Shown piece by piece: positions 24,412 through 32,693 of a stretch of 64,000 nucleotides of DNA. The stretch is from JAPPLB01 sp965206655. Lineage in GTDB: Bacteria > Acidobacteriota > Terriglobia > Bryobacterales > UBA6623. Each line of letters starts with the position of its first letter. Position 1 is the first letter of the stretch. The notes below the pieces were generated by a model that searched no databases, was not told the DNA's origin, and was given only the letters and a program-made list of their open reading frames with translations. The DNA is taken from positions 62,001 through 126,000 of the forward strand of contig CBDBKC010000035.1 in NCBI GenBank assembly GCA_965206655.1, in the 5' to 3' direction. The translations under genes were made by a program, and so were the position numbers.

Positions 24412-26310
24412 CTACCAGGCGTCGGCGTAGCGGTAGCCATAGGGATCCGCCCCGGCCGAGATGACGCCGTTGGACGTCCGCAGCACGGCGACGGGCGCCG
24501 ATCCGCTATTCCAACGGCTGCGCCGCTCGATCTGATGACCGAGTTTCTTCAGGGCCACTTCAACGGTAGCCGGAATGCGCTCATCGAGCAGCAGCAGATT
24601 GGGGTCCATGGCGTGGTCATCGAAGCTGGCGACCATATGGCGCGTCTGGATACGGGGAGCCTCGACGGCGGCCTGCGGGTTCAGACGGAACTCGAGGACG
24701 GCAAGCATCACTTGTAACAGCGCTTGATCCTGCTGATCGCCGCCCGGGGTCGATAGCGCCATGACGGGTCTACCTTGGCGGGTCACAAGAGTCGGCGACA
24801 GTGTGATGCGCGGACGTTTCCCGGGCTCGACGACGTTCGGATGATCGGGAATCATCAGAAAACTCTGCGCGCGCTGCGTCAGCGGAACGCCGGTGTCGGC
24901 CGCAATCACCGACGGCATCCAGGCGCCGGACGGCGTGACCGAGAACATGCCGCCGGAGCTGTCAATGATGTTCAGGCACGTTGTATCGTGGGATGCCAGC
25001 GCGTCGGTGAGCGGCCGGAGTTGCCCGGCGTAGAAGGCCGGGTGCGGCGGTTTCTTGGAATCGAACCGGCCGGGCCGAAATTCGGTTGAGGCATGTTCGG
25101 CGTCGATCAAACCGCGGCGTTCGGCGGCGTATTCCTTGCTGAGAAGCTGGGGCGGGATCTTAGCGAACTTCGGGTCGGCGTAATAGGTGTCGCGGTCGGC
25201 GTAAGCCAGTTTCAGGGCCTCGACGACAGTATGGATAAACTCGGGCGAGTTCCACCCCATCGCCTTTAGGTCATACCCTTCGAGGATATTCAGCGCTTGC
25301 AGCAAGATCGGGCCTTGGGTGTAGAACCCGCTCTTGTAGACTTCGAACCCGCGATAGGTCGTCTTCTCGGGAGCCTCGACTTCCAAGCGGAAGTTGGCCA
25401 TGTCTTCATAGCGGAGCAGGCCGCCGTTGTCGCGTGAAAAGTTGCCGATTGTTTTGCCGATGTCGCCCCGGTAGAAATGGTCGCGGACAGCATCGATCGC
25501 GGACTCACGGCTCGCTCCTTTGTCCAACGCGCTTCGCTCGGCGGCGACCATCGATCGCAACGTGCGGGCTAGATCGGTCTGGCGGAACACACTCCCAACC
25601 CGCGGTATGCGCCCGCCCGGCAAGTAAACCTTTTGCGAGGTCGGAAAGAGCTTGAAGATTCGGACGGCGCTGGCTATCGACGATGCCCGCATGTGGTCGA
25701 GCGGCATGCCGTCGGCGAGGTCAAGCGCGGGTTGGATAATCTCGCCGAACGACTTAGTCCCGAAATCCCGTAAGGCCAGCAGTCCGCCATCGACCATGCC
25801 GGGAACGAGGGCGGGCAGCATTCCATAGGACGGAATCGGGCCACCTTCCCTGCCTCGGCGGCGGGATTCCTGAACAATCTCGGGGTTCTGCCGGTGCGAA
25901 CGGAAGAACTCCAGTGTCATTTTTTCAGGGGCCGTCCCGAGCCCTCCGATGGAGTGAACTTCGCCGTCCTTCGTGCGGATCAGGATGGGCGCCTCACCGC
26001 CGAATCCGAAGTGAGAGAATTCGCAGACGGCCGCGGCGTACAGAGCCCCTACGCCGGCATCGACAGCATTGCCGCGCGCATGGAGAATCCGCATCGCCGC
26101 CTCGCTAGAAAGCGGCGTGCCGGCGGCCACCGCCGCGCGCGTGCCTCTCACAACCGGACGCAGCACGCGCCAGTTCATCTGCTCTTGCTTCTTGGGGTCC
26201 TCGCGCGGTCGCTGCGAATAGGTGGAGGGGATGAAAAGCGCCCCTAAGATCAGACCGATAAATAGGCGGCGACAGTGTTTCATAGGGGCCTCGCGCGAAT
26301 TCTCTGTCAT
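24412..26310 (-). CDS. Exported gamma-glutamyltransferase-family protein
   Basis: The 632-residue product starts from ATG 26310, chosen because AAGGAG lies 8 bp upstream; ATG 26283 is nine codons inside. A signal peptide follows (LFIGLILGALFIPSTYSQ). The large-subunit part contains MRILHARGNAVDAGVGALYA and FGFGGEAPILIR. The autocleavage site and nucleophile are the Thr residues in SHDTTCLNIIDSSGG. The substrate-loop PGGDQQDQALLQVML is near the C-terminus. It probably degrades glutathione or gamma-glutamyl peptides in the periplasm. It is divergent from an aminotransferase gene 76 bp away. Confidence 0.88.
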   Translation of the reverse strand: MTENSREAPMKHCRRLFIGLILGALFIPSTYSQRPREDPKKQEQMNWRVLRPVVRGTRAAVAAGTPLSSEAAMRILHARGNAVDAGVGALYAAAVCEFSHFGFGGEAPILIRTKDGEVHSIGGLGTAPEKMTLEFFRSHRQNPEIVQESRRRGREGGPIPSYGMLPALVPGMVDGGLLALRDFGTKSFGEIIQPALDLADGMPLDHMRASSIASAVRIFKLFPTSQKVYLPGGRIPRVGSVFRQTDLARTLRSMVAAERSALDKGASRESAIDAVRDHFYRGDIGKTIGNFSRDNGGLLRYEDMANFRLEVEAPEKTTYRGFEVYKSGFYTQGPILLQALNILEGYDLKAMGWNSPEFIHTVVEALKLAYADRDTYYADPKFAKIPPQLLSKEYAAERRGLIDAEHASTEFRPGRFDSKKPPHPAFYAGQLRPLTDALASHDTTCLNIIDSSGGMFSVTPSGAWMPSVIAADTGVPLTQRAQSFLMIPDHPNVVEPGKRPRITLSPTLVTRQGRPVMALSTPGGDQQDQALLQVMLAVLEFRLNPQAAVEAPRIQTRHMVASFDDHAMDPNLLLLDERIPATVEVALKKLGHQIERRSRWNSGSAPVAVLRTSNGVISAGADPYGYRYADAW

Positions 26311-26386
26311 GATAGCAGTCTCCTTCCGGGCCAAAATCAAAAACGTGATCTCGGCCACGGCTTGTTGAAGACGCCTTCGAGATTGC

Positions 26387-27553
26387 ATGTTTTCCTCGCG
26401 CACCAATTGGGATCGGACGCCGAATCGCCTCACCGAAGCCCTCGCTCGTAGGCGCGCCGCCGGCCGCGAAGTCCTCGATCTGACGGAATCGAACCCCACG
26501 CAGTGCGGCTTTGCCTGGGATGCCGACGTGCTGTTCGACGCGCTCCGTCACCCCGAGATCGTGACCTACCGCCCCGAGTCTCGCGGCCTCAAGCAGGCGA
26601 GGGACGCCGTGCGGGGCTACTACGCCGATCAAGGTGTCCGTATCGAAGACGACCAGATCATCCTCACCGCAAGCACCAGCGAGGCGTATTCGTTCGTCCT
26701 GCGCCTATTGACCGAACCCGGCGACCAAGTGCTGGGACCGGCGCCGAGTTATCCCCTCATTCAGTACTTGGCGGATCTTGAAGACATCACACTCGCACAC
26801 TATCCACTGTTGTATGACCATGGCTGGTCAGTCGATGTCGGTGCTCTGGAGTCTTTGGTGACGGAGAATACGAAGGCTGTGATCGCGGTGTCCCCCAATA
26901 ATCCGACGGGGTCGTACCTAGGGGATTCCGAGCGTGAACAGATCACCCGGCTAGCGGCCGAACGGGGGATGGCTTTGGTTGTCGACGAGGTTTTTCGCGA
27001 CTATGCCTGGAGCGAAAAGGAGCAACTCCCGATCAGCACCGTGAAAGGCGGAGAGTGCCTCACTTTTACGTTGAACGGCCTTTCGAAAATATCAGCTCTG
27101 CCCCAGATGAAGTTGGGCTGGATCGTGGTGAGCGGCCCGGCAGCGTTGCGAGACGAAGCGTTAGCGCGCCTAGAGGTGATCGCGGATACCTATCTTTCAG
27201 TGGGGATGCCGGTGCAACTCGCGGCGCGAGTGCTGCTGGCGATGAGGGTGGAGGTCCAAACCGCAATACGGAACCGGCTTCGCGCGAACCTGGCTTTGCT
27301 GGACGAAATGGTGGCCGGCTCGGAATGCAGTCGATTGCAGGGCGAAGGAGGGTGGTATGCGCTGCTCCGGCTGCCGCGAACGCGGAGTGATAAGCATAGT
27401 GACGAACAGTGGGCGCTTGACCTAGTCGAGCAGGAGGGTGTTCACGCACAGCCCGGGCATTTCTTTGATCTCGCCCAGGATGGATATTTAGTTCCATCAC
27501 CAGGTCTAAACCCACCGCCTTTCAGGCGGTCAGCTTCGAGCGGGTCTGGATGA
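26387..27553 (+). pseudogene. Class I/II aminotransferase, C-terminus replaced by IS200-type insertion
   Basis: The frame has 388 codons. Family motifs are LDLTESNPTQCGF at the N-terminus, AVSPNNPTGSYL (substrate/PLP Asn), VVDEVFRDYAW and the Schiff-base Lys in LNGLSKISALPQMKLGW. Native sequence ends at GYLV (residues 366-369, base 27492). The remaining 20 codons come from the mobile element and bear no resemblance to the family. The lost native tail lies beyond the element at 28105-28180. Rejoined, the protein would be about 393 residues. The core is intact, so residual activity is possible, but loss of the small-domain end probably destabilises it. Confidence 0.85.
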
Positions 27554-28104
27554 CAATAGGGAGATGGGCGAATATCGGCGAGGGGCGCATGCAGTCTACG
27601 ACATCAAGTATCACTTGGTCTGGATCACGAAATATCGCTACAAAGTCTTGCGGGGCAGGGTGGCGGAGCGGACACGGGATCTGATCCGGCAGAGCTGTCA
27701 AGCGCGAGAAGTGGTGGTGATTCGGGGCGCTGTGTCGCCGGATCATGTGCATGTATTGGTATCGGCACCGCCACAGTTGGCGCCGTCGAAGCTGGTGCAG
27801 TATGTGAAAGGCAGGTCGTCGCGACGGCTGCAAGATGAGTTTGGGGAATTGCGGAAGCGATATTGGGGGCAGCACCTGTGGGCGCGGGGATATTTCTGCG
27901 CGACGGTGGGCGCAGTGGACGAGGAAACGATTAAGAATTACATTGAGAGGCAGCAATGGGACGAAGACGACCAGGGCTTCAAGATCACAACGCCCACCAA
28001 GCCTTGAGCCGGCTCTGAGCCGGGGCTTCTTCAGGCGGCTTCAGCCGCAAGCCGACTTTCAGTCGTAAATGAACCCACCGCCTTTCAGGCGGTGGTTGTT
28101 TAGT
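27493..28104 (+). mobile_element. IS200/IS605-family element (tnpA only)
   Basis: A 612 bp element sits inside the aminotransferase gene. Both ends carry a subterminal hairpin with the same core (ACCGCCTTTCAGGCGGT near 27515 and CCACCGCCTTTCAGGCGGTGG near 28076), as this family needs for single-strand recognition. Further small hairpins lie after tnpA (28010-28062). TTTAGT occurs just outside the left end (27487-27492) and at the right end (28099-28104). This fits a cleavage tetra/hexamer shared by target and right end, since Y1 transposases make no target duplication. No tnpB is present. Confidence 0.88.
27564..28007 (+). CDS. tnpA: Y1/HUH transposase TnpA, IS200 type
   Basis: The 147-residue protein is of normal length for the family. 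It has YHLVWITKYRYKVL near the N-terminus, the metal-binding HUH motif in SPDHVHVLVSAPP, and the catalytic Tyr in ETIKNYIERQ. It nicks and rejoins single-stranded ends during replication-linked transposition. All key residues are present, so it may still be active. GGGAG precedes ATG 27564 closely. Confidence 0.93.
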   Translation: MGEYRRGAHAVYDIKYHLVWITKYRYKVLRGRVAERTRDLIRQSCQAREVVVIRGAVSPDHVHVLVSAPPQLAPSKLVQYVKGRSSRRLQDEFGELRKRYWGQHLWARGYFCATVGAVDEETIKNYIERQQWDEDDQGFKITTPTKP

Positions 28105-28180
28105 GGTTAGCTTGATTACTCCCGAGGAGGTTCTCCGCGAAGGCGTGCGGCGGATTATCGGGGTTTGCGAGAGCCCGTAA
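28105..28180 (+). pseudogene. Displaced C-terminal codons of the interrupted aminotransferase
   Basis: Directly after the element's right end, the frame reads V-S-L-I-T-P-E-E-V-L-R-E-G-V-R-R-I-I-G-V-C-E-S-P and stops at TAA 28178-28180. This is the usual end of class I/II aminotransferases (S-L-[LI]-T-P, then F/L-x-E-G-V). Joining base 27492 to 28105 restores GTG (Val) and a continuous frame. It has no start of its own. Confidence 0.85.
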
Positions 28181-28290
28181 GGCCGGTCGGTGAAGCAAGC
28201 GGAAGATTGAAGGGCCTGCATCCGATTCACCGGCACCATAGTAGACTGAAATTGACTTTCTCATTCGGTCGCTGATCGGAGCTTGACGCC

Positions 28291-29205
28291 TTGTTGCAGA
28301 AGGGAAGCATCGGACTTGGTTTAGCCGCGATCGGGCTGATCGTGGTGATCGCCTTTACCCACCCCAAAGCGCGCTGGCGCATCGACACTCTCGTACTGAA
28401 GCTTCGCGGAGAGCTTCCCGAGTACAGCTTGTCACGGGTCCTCGCCGCTCAGGTTCCGACAAATTGGTCTTCAGAGAAGATACCCAGCTTGACCGGCGGT
28501 CTTGTCACAGGAAGGGTTGTGTACAGCCGTCGAGAGCTTTCCGGCCCGTGTCCGGTGGTCTTCGATACGCCGCTCGGTGAAGTGCATGGCCGAGTCGTTG
28601 ACGACGATCTCTTGGAGAATCTTGTGCGAGAGCAACTCGATGACGAGATTTATCGCCACCCTGAAGCCCATGTTTCTGACGGTGATGTGGTCGTCGACGG
28701 CGGTGCCCACCTGGGTACGTTCGTTCTCGACGCCCTTCGCAGTGGAGCGCGGCTGGTCGTGGCTTTCGAACCGGAGCCCACGAACGCCGATTGTCTGCGG
28801 AGGACCTTGCGCGAAGAAATCGAGCAGGGTCGGGTGATCCTCAAACAAGCCGCCCTCTGGCACACTCCAGGACAGCTCAGGTTTGAGGTTGAGACCGGAG
28901 AGCACGAGTCCGCAAGAGGCAAGGTCGCGGCGGACGGCGTGGTCGAAGTGGAAGCCGTTACATTGGACGATGTGATTGATGAGCTCGGTCTGGACAGTGT
29001 TGACTTCATCAAGATGGATATCGAGGGTGCCGAGAGGGATGCGCTTGCCGGCTCAGAGCGAACACTCAAGCGATTCGCTCCGAAAATGGCGTTGTGCGTG
29101 TACCATCGGGATGACGATCCCAAAGTCGTACCGGAAGTCGTCTACGGTATCCGGCCGGATTACCGCAGTTCGAGAACGGACGTACAGGTCTACTTCTATC
29201 CGTGA
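28291..29205 (+). CDS. FkbM-family methyltransferase with N-terminal membrane anchor
   Basis: The 304-residue product starts with TTG 28291, preceded by GGAG at 28277-28280. One membrane segment lies at about residues 7-23 (IGLGLAAIGLIVVIAF). The SAM-binding core begins VVVDGGAHLGTFVLDAL and continues with VVAFEPEPTNADCL. Motif DFIKMDIEGAERDALAGSE is diagnostic for FkbM. Members methylate sugars, lipids or polyketides; the target here is unknown. The membrane anchor suggests a lipid-linked or envelope glycan substrate. Confidence 0.87.
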   Translation: MLQKGSIGLGLAAIGLIVVIAFTHPKARWRIDTLVLKLRGELPEYSLSRVLAAQVPTNWSSEKIPSLTGGLVTGRVVYSRRELSGPCPVVFDTPLGEVHGRVVDDDLLENLVREQLDDEIYRHPEAHVSDGDVVVDGGAHLGTFVLDALRSGARLVVAFEPEPTNADCLRRTLREEIEQGRVILKQAALWHTPGQLRFEVETGEHESARGKVAADGVVEVEAVTLDDVIDELGLDSVDFIKMDIEGAERDALAGSERTLKRFAPKMALCVYHRDDDPKVVPEVVYGIRPDYRSSRTDVQVYFYP

Positions 29206-29254
29206 GTTCCCGGAGCTATCTTACCCTTCAACGGCGGCTCGGGAGGGTGGATTC

Positions 29255-29812
29255 TTAGCTCTTCCTGCCGCCTGCAGGGTTCCAGTGGCGTGAAGAAACG
29301 ACGCCGCTGTTGAGACCCATCATAGTCAGACGTCCGAAGAAGCGGGCGTGCTCCACTTTCATACACTGGTCCATCAGCACTTCGAGACCCGCGTCACGGG
29401 CACGCCGGGCCGCCTCGTAGTGGATAACTCCGAACTGCATCCATACCACTTTTGCGCCAATCTCAATCGCCTCTTCAACGATGGGTGGGACATCTTTCGC
29501 ACCGCGGAAGATGTCGACCACCTCGACCGGCCCGGGAACTTCTTTGACCGACGCGTACGATCGGCGGCCCAGAATCTCCTCTTCGCGAGGATTGACCGGA
29601 ATGACGTCGTAGCCTTCCGCGATCAGGTAGCGGGCGGCGAAGTGGCTCGGCCGGTAGGGGTTCGACGAGAGTCCGACCATCGCGATGCGGCGGTAGTCTT
29701 CGAGAATGCGCAGCCGGTCTCTCCACGGGGTGGCGAACTCCGTCCCCGCGACGGGGGAGCCGGCGCTGACTCCCCCCGTTGAGAGGCTGCAGACCAAGTT
29801 CTGCCGGCGCAT
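29255..29812 (-). CDS. CoA-binding (YccU-like) protein
   Basis: The 185-residue protein contains a CoA-binding Rossmann domain: RRIAMVGLSSNPYRPSHFA, VIPVNPREEEILGRRSY and VVDIFRGAKDVPPIVEEAI are typical. CoA-binding proteins of this type are small and may sense acyl-CoA; no reaction is known. It follows metY by 11 bp on the same strand, an arrangement seen in other bacteria, which suggests a link with sulfur amino acid metabolism. The first 25 residues are not conserved in the family, so the true start may lie further in. Confidence 0.85.
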   Translation of the reverse strand: MRRQNLVCSLSTGGVSAGSPVAGTEFATPWRDRLRILEDYRRIAMVGLSSNPYRPSHFAARYLIAEGYDVIPVNPREEEILGRRSYASVKEVPGPVEVVDIFRGAKDVPPIVEEAIEIGAKVVWMQFGVIHYEAARRARDAGLEVLMDQCMKVEHARFFGRLTMMGLNSGVVSSRHWNPAGGRKS

Positions 29813-29823
29813 GGAGAGCTGCG

Positions 29824-31122
29824 CTAACCCTCCTGTGACGCCTTCAGGGCCTGGTCAAGATCCCAGGTGAAATCGTCGATATCTTCGAGACCGATCGACA
29901 AGCGAACCATGTCGGGCGTCACACCGGCGGCTTTGAGGTCCGATTCCGTCAACTGCTGATGCGTTGTGCTGGCCGGGTGGATGACGAGGCTCTTGGCGTC
30001 TCCGACGTTGGCGAGGTGCGAAAGAAGCTGGACGGAATCAATAAACTTCTTGCCCGCTTCCAGTCCGCCCTTGATCCCGAAAGTGAAAATGGCGCCGCAG
30101 CCTTTCGGAAGGTATTTTTTCGCGAGTTCCCCGTACTTACTCGACGCCGTGCCGGGGTGATTCACCCAGGTCACCGCATCATGCCCCGCCAGGAACTCAG
30201 CAGCGGAGAGAGCATTCGAGCAATGGCGATCCATGCGCATGCCGAGTGTCTCCAGTCCCTGCAGGAACTGGAATGCGTTGAACGGGCTCATGCAGGGGCC
30301 CAGATCGCGCAGCCCTTCGACGCGGCACTTAAGAATGAAGGCCATCTCGCCGAATGTTTGGGCGAACTTCATGCCGTGGTAGCCCGGGCTGGGCTCGGTA
30401 AGTTGCGGGAACTTGCCGTTGTTCCAATCGAACTTCCCGCTATCGACAACAAGCCCGCCGATGCTCGTTCCGTGACCTCCGATGAACTTGGTCGCCGAAT
30501 GCACGATGATGTCCGCGCCGTGTTCGAACGGCCGGCACAGGTAAGGTGTCGCGAACGTGTTGTCGACAACAAGCGGCAGCCCGGCATCGTGGGCGATCTG
30601 GGCGACCGCCTCGAGGTCAACAATATTCATGCGCGGATTGGCGATGGTTTCGACGTAGACGAGCTTCGTATTGTCTTTGATTGCGCTCTTGAAGTTTTCC
30701 GGATCGTCAGGCTCGACAAACGTGGTGTCGAAGCCGAGTCGGCGGAACGTAGTGTCGAATTGCGTATACGTGCCGCCATAGAGAGTCGCGGACGAAACCA
30801 AGTGATCGCCTGATTGCAGCAAGCTACTGACCGCGAGGAGCTGCGCACCCTGGCCGCTCGCCGTTGCCAGGGCACCGATGCCTCCCTCGAGCGACGCGAT
30901 GCGCTCTTCGAGCACGGCCGTCGTCGGATTCATGATGCGCGTGTAGATGTTCCCGAAGCGCTGCAGGGCGAAAAGCTCCGCCGCGTGCTGACTGTCTTCA
31001 AAGACGTAGGAAGTCGTCTGATAGATGGGGACAGCCCGCGCGCCGGTTGCCGCATCAGGGCGCTGACCCGCATGCAGGGCCCGCGTATTGAAACCGAATG
31101 GATGTTCTTCCTGTTCAGCCAT
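29824..31122 (-). CDS. metY: O-acetylhomoserine sulfhydrylase MetY
   Basis: This is a 432-residue PLP enzyme of the Cys/Met metabolism family. Motifs: FNTRALHAGQRPDAATGARA at the N-terminus, IYTRIMNPTTAVLEERIA, ATASGQGAQLLAV, and the Schiff-base Lys in IVHSATKFIGGHGTSIGG. The long form with the ALHAGQ start distinguishes MetY from MetB/MetZ. It makes homocysteine from O-acetylhomoserine and sulfide. A TAGGAT hexamer lies 8 bp before the ATG with no ribosome site, suggesting a leaderless message. Confidence 0.93.
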   Translation of the reverse strand: MAEQEEHPFGFNTRALHAGQRPDAATGARAVPIYQTTSYVFEDSQHAAELFALQRFGNIYTRIMNPTTAVLEERIASLEGGIGALATASGQGAQLLAVSSLLQSGDHLVSSATLYGGTYTQFDTTFRRLGFDTTFVEPDDPENFKSAIKDNTKLVYVETIANPRMNIVDLEAVAQIAHDAGLPLVVDNTFATPYLCRPFEHGADIIVHSATKFIGGHGTSIGGLVVDSGKFDWNNGKFPQLTEPSPGYHGMKFAQTFGEMAFILKCRVEGLRDLGPCMSPFNAFQFLQGLETLGMRMDRHCSNALSAAEFLAGHDAVTWVNHPGTASSKYGELAKKYLPKGCGAIFTFGIKGGLEAGKKFIDSVQLLSHLANVGDAKSLVIHPASTTHQQLTESDLKAAGVTPDMVRLSIGLEDIDDFTWDLDQALKASQEG

Positions 31123-31130
31123 AGTTGCCT

Positions 31131-31136
31131 ATCCTA
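31131..31136 (-). promoter_or_regulatory. Possible -10 box for metY
   Basis: On the minus strand TAGGAT ends 8 bp before the metY ATG. No convincing -35 is seen. The close spacing would put the transcript start at or next to the ATG. Confidence 0.35.
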
Positions 31137-31221
31137 CCTTACGATTCTTACGATCTCCCGGCGGCACGACCGCCGCCCACACTGGTTGGCGTCGTTTGAG
31201 CTTACGAGGAGTCACCACACG

Positions 31222-31314
31222 ATGAATACTAAACGAAAATTCTACTACGTCAGCCGTCTCCTTTCCACGGGCCTCGTCAAAGGCCGCCACAGGGGATATA
31301 ATTGGTCACAATGA
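31222..31314 (+). CDS. Possible 30-residue leader peptide
   Basis: ATG 31222 lies 10 bp after GAGGAG (31206-31211) and opens a frame of 30 codons rich in Lys, Arg and Tyr. Its TGA (31312-31314) overlaps the next gene's ATG as ATGA, the usual form of coupled translation. A good -10 box lies inside this frame, which instead favours a leaderless start for the downstream gene. The two readings compete. Confidence 0.3.
   Translation: MNTKRKFYYVSRLLSTGLVKGRHRGYNWSQ
31274..31302 (+). promoter_or_regulatory. Sigma70-type promoter for the cytochrome/WD40 operon
   Basis: TCGTCA at 31274-31279 (four of six matches to TTGACA) and a perfect TATAAT at 31297-31302 are spaced by 17 bp. The ATG of the next gene starts 9 bp after the -10 box, so the expected transcript start coincides with the start codon. 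Confidence 0.6.
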
Positions 31315-32666
31315 AGTCATGCGGACTTTTTTTGTCGGTCTTGGCGTTCGGGACGGCTGCTTCCGCTGCCGAGGTGAGTTACTACAACGACCTGCGGCCG
31401 ATCGTCGAGCGCTCGTGCCAAGGCTGCCACCAACCTGCAAGCAAGATGGGCGGTCTCGATCTAACCTCATACGAGGCGATCGCCGCGGGCGGGAACAAAG
31501 GACCTGCGCTTGTCGCCGGCGCAGGGGACGACAGCCTGGTCGTGGCCCTGCTGACAGGCGCCGCCGAACCGCGCATGCCGTTCGGCCAAGACCCTCTGCC
31601 TGACAGCGACATCGAGCTGTTCCGGCGTTGGGTCAATGAGGGCGCGAAGGATGACACTCCCGAGTCGGCGCGCGGACCGCAAGTCCCAACCGAGCCGCCT
31701 ACATACGATCAGCCGCCGGTGCTGACCGCCGCCTCTTATTCACCGGACGGGAAGTTGCTTGCCGTCGGCGGATATCGCGAGATTCTGATCCACAAAGCGG
31801 ATGGGTCGAAGATCCAAACACGGTTGCTGGGCCGCTCCGATCGAATTCATTCTGTCGCCTTCACGCCGGACAGCAAAACACTCGTGGCCGTGGGCGGCAC
31901 GCCGGCGCGGTTCGGCGAAGTGCAGGTCTGGGACCTTGCCTCGAAAAAGCAAGTCCATTCGGTGATGGCGACGACGGATACACTCTTCGGCGGAGCGCTA
32001 TCGCCGGAGGGAACCCACGTGGTCGTCGGCGGAGCCGACAACAGCGCGCGGGTCATCGAAATCGCCTCGGGCAAGGAGATCTTCAAGGCCGGCCATCACG
32101 AGGATTGGGTGCTCGACGGCGTCTTTGGAATGGACGGCAAGCGGATCGTCACGGTGGGGCGTGATCGCGCCGCGAAGCTGGCCGACGGCGAAACAGGCGC
32201 CTTCCTCGAAAACGTGAATTTCCTGCGCGACCAACTCCTTACGATCGCTCGGCATCCTCGCCGCGACTACGTCCTGATCGGCGGCATGGATCGCGTCCCG
32301 TATCTCTACATGATGGACCGTCCACGCGCGTTGAAGATCGCGGACGATTCCACGCTGGTCCGGAAGTTCGACGAGCAGGAGGCCGCGATTCACGCCCTGG
32401 CTTTCAGCCCGGACGGGAGCCGGGTCGCCGTCGGCGGCATCGCCGAAGTCGTCAACATCTACGACACCGAGTCGGGTGACGCTGTTGCGGCTTGCAAGTT
32501 GCCGGGCGGAGGTGTTTACGTGCTCGAGTTTCATCCGGACGGCAAGCAGTTGTTGACGGGCGGATTTGAGGGCCGCTTACGACTGTTCGACGTTTCAAGC
32601 GGCAAACAATTGAAAGAGTTCACGCCCGTTCCACTCGAAAAAGGACGGTTGCGTTCGGCCCGCTAG
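31311..32666 (+). CDS. Exported cytochrome c / WD40 beta-propeller protein
   Basis: The product has 451 residues. A signal peptide (LFLSVLAFGTAASAAE) is followed by a cytochrome c domain of Planctomycete type: VERSCQGCHQPASKMGGLDL carries the CxxCH haem site, and EPRMPFGQDPLPDSDI supplies the distal region with the likely Met ligand. Residues from about 130 onward form WD40-like repeats (AASYSPDGKLLAVGGYREI, LAFSPDGSRVAVGGIAEVV, LEFHPDGKQLLTGGFEGRL). It probably sits in the periplasm and opens the operon of PPC and DUF1549/DUF1553 proteins. Substrate or redox partner unknown. Confidence 0.88.
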   Translation: MKSCGLFLSVLAFGTAASAAEVSYYNDLRPIVERSCQGCHQPASKMGGLDLTSYEAIAAGGNKGPALVAGAGDDSLVVALLTGAAEPRMPFGQDPLPDSDIELFRRWVNEGAKDDTPESARGPQVPTEPPTYDQPPVLTAASYSPDGKLLAVGGYREILIHKADGSKIQTRLLGRSDRIHSVAFTPDSKTLVAVGGTPARFGEVQVWDLASKKQVHSVMATTDTLFGGALSPEGTHVVVGGADNSARVIEIASGKEIFKAGHHEDWVLDGVFGMDGKRIVTVGRDRAAKLADGETGAFLENVNFLRDQLLTIARHPRRDYVLIGGMDRVPYLYMMDRPRALKIADDSTLVRKFDEQEAAIHALAFSPDGSRVAVGGIAEVVNIYDTESGDAVAACKLPGGGVYVLEFHPDGKQLLTGGFEGRLRLFDVSSGKQLKEFTPVPLEKGRLRSAR

Positions 32667-32693
32667 GGCCCGGGTAGCAGGAAACATCGCGAT

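Noticed and set aside
27487..28104. TTTAGT at both borders as a normal target-site duplication
   Set aside because: Y1/HUH transposases do not duplicate their target. A cleavage sequence shared by target and right end explains the repeat better.
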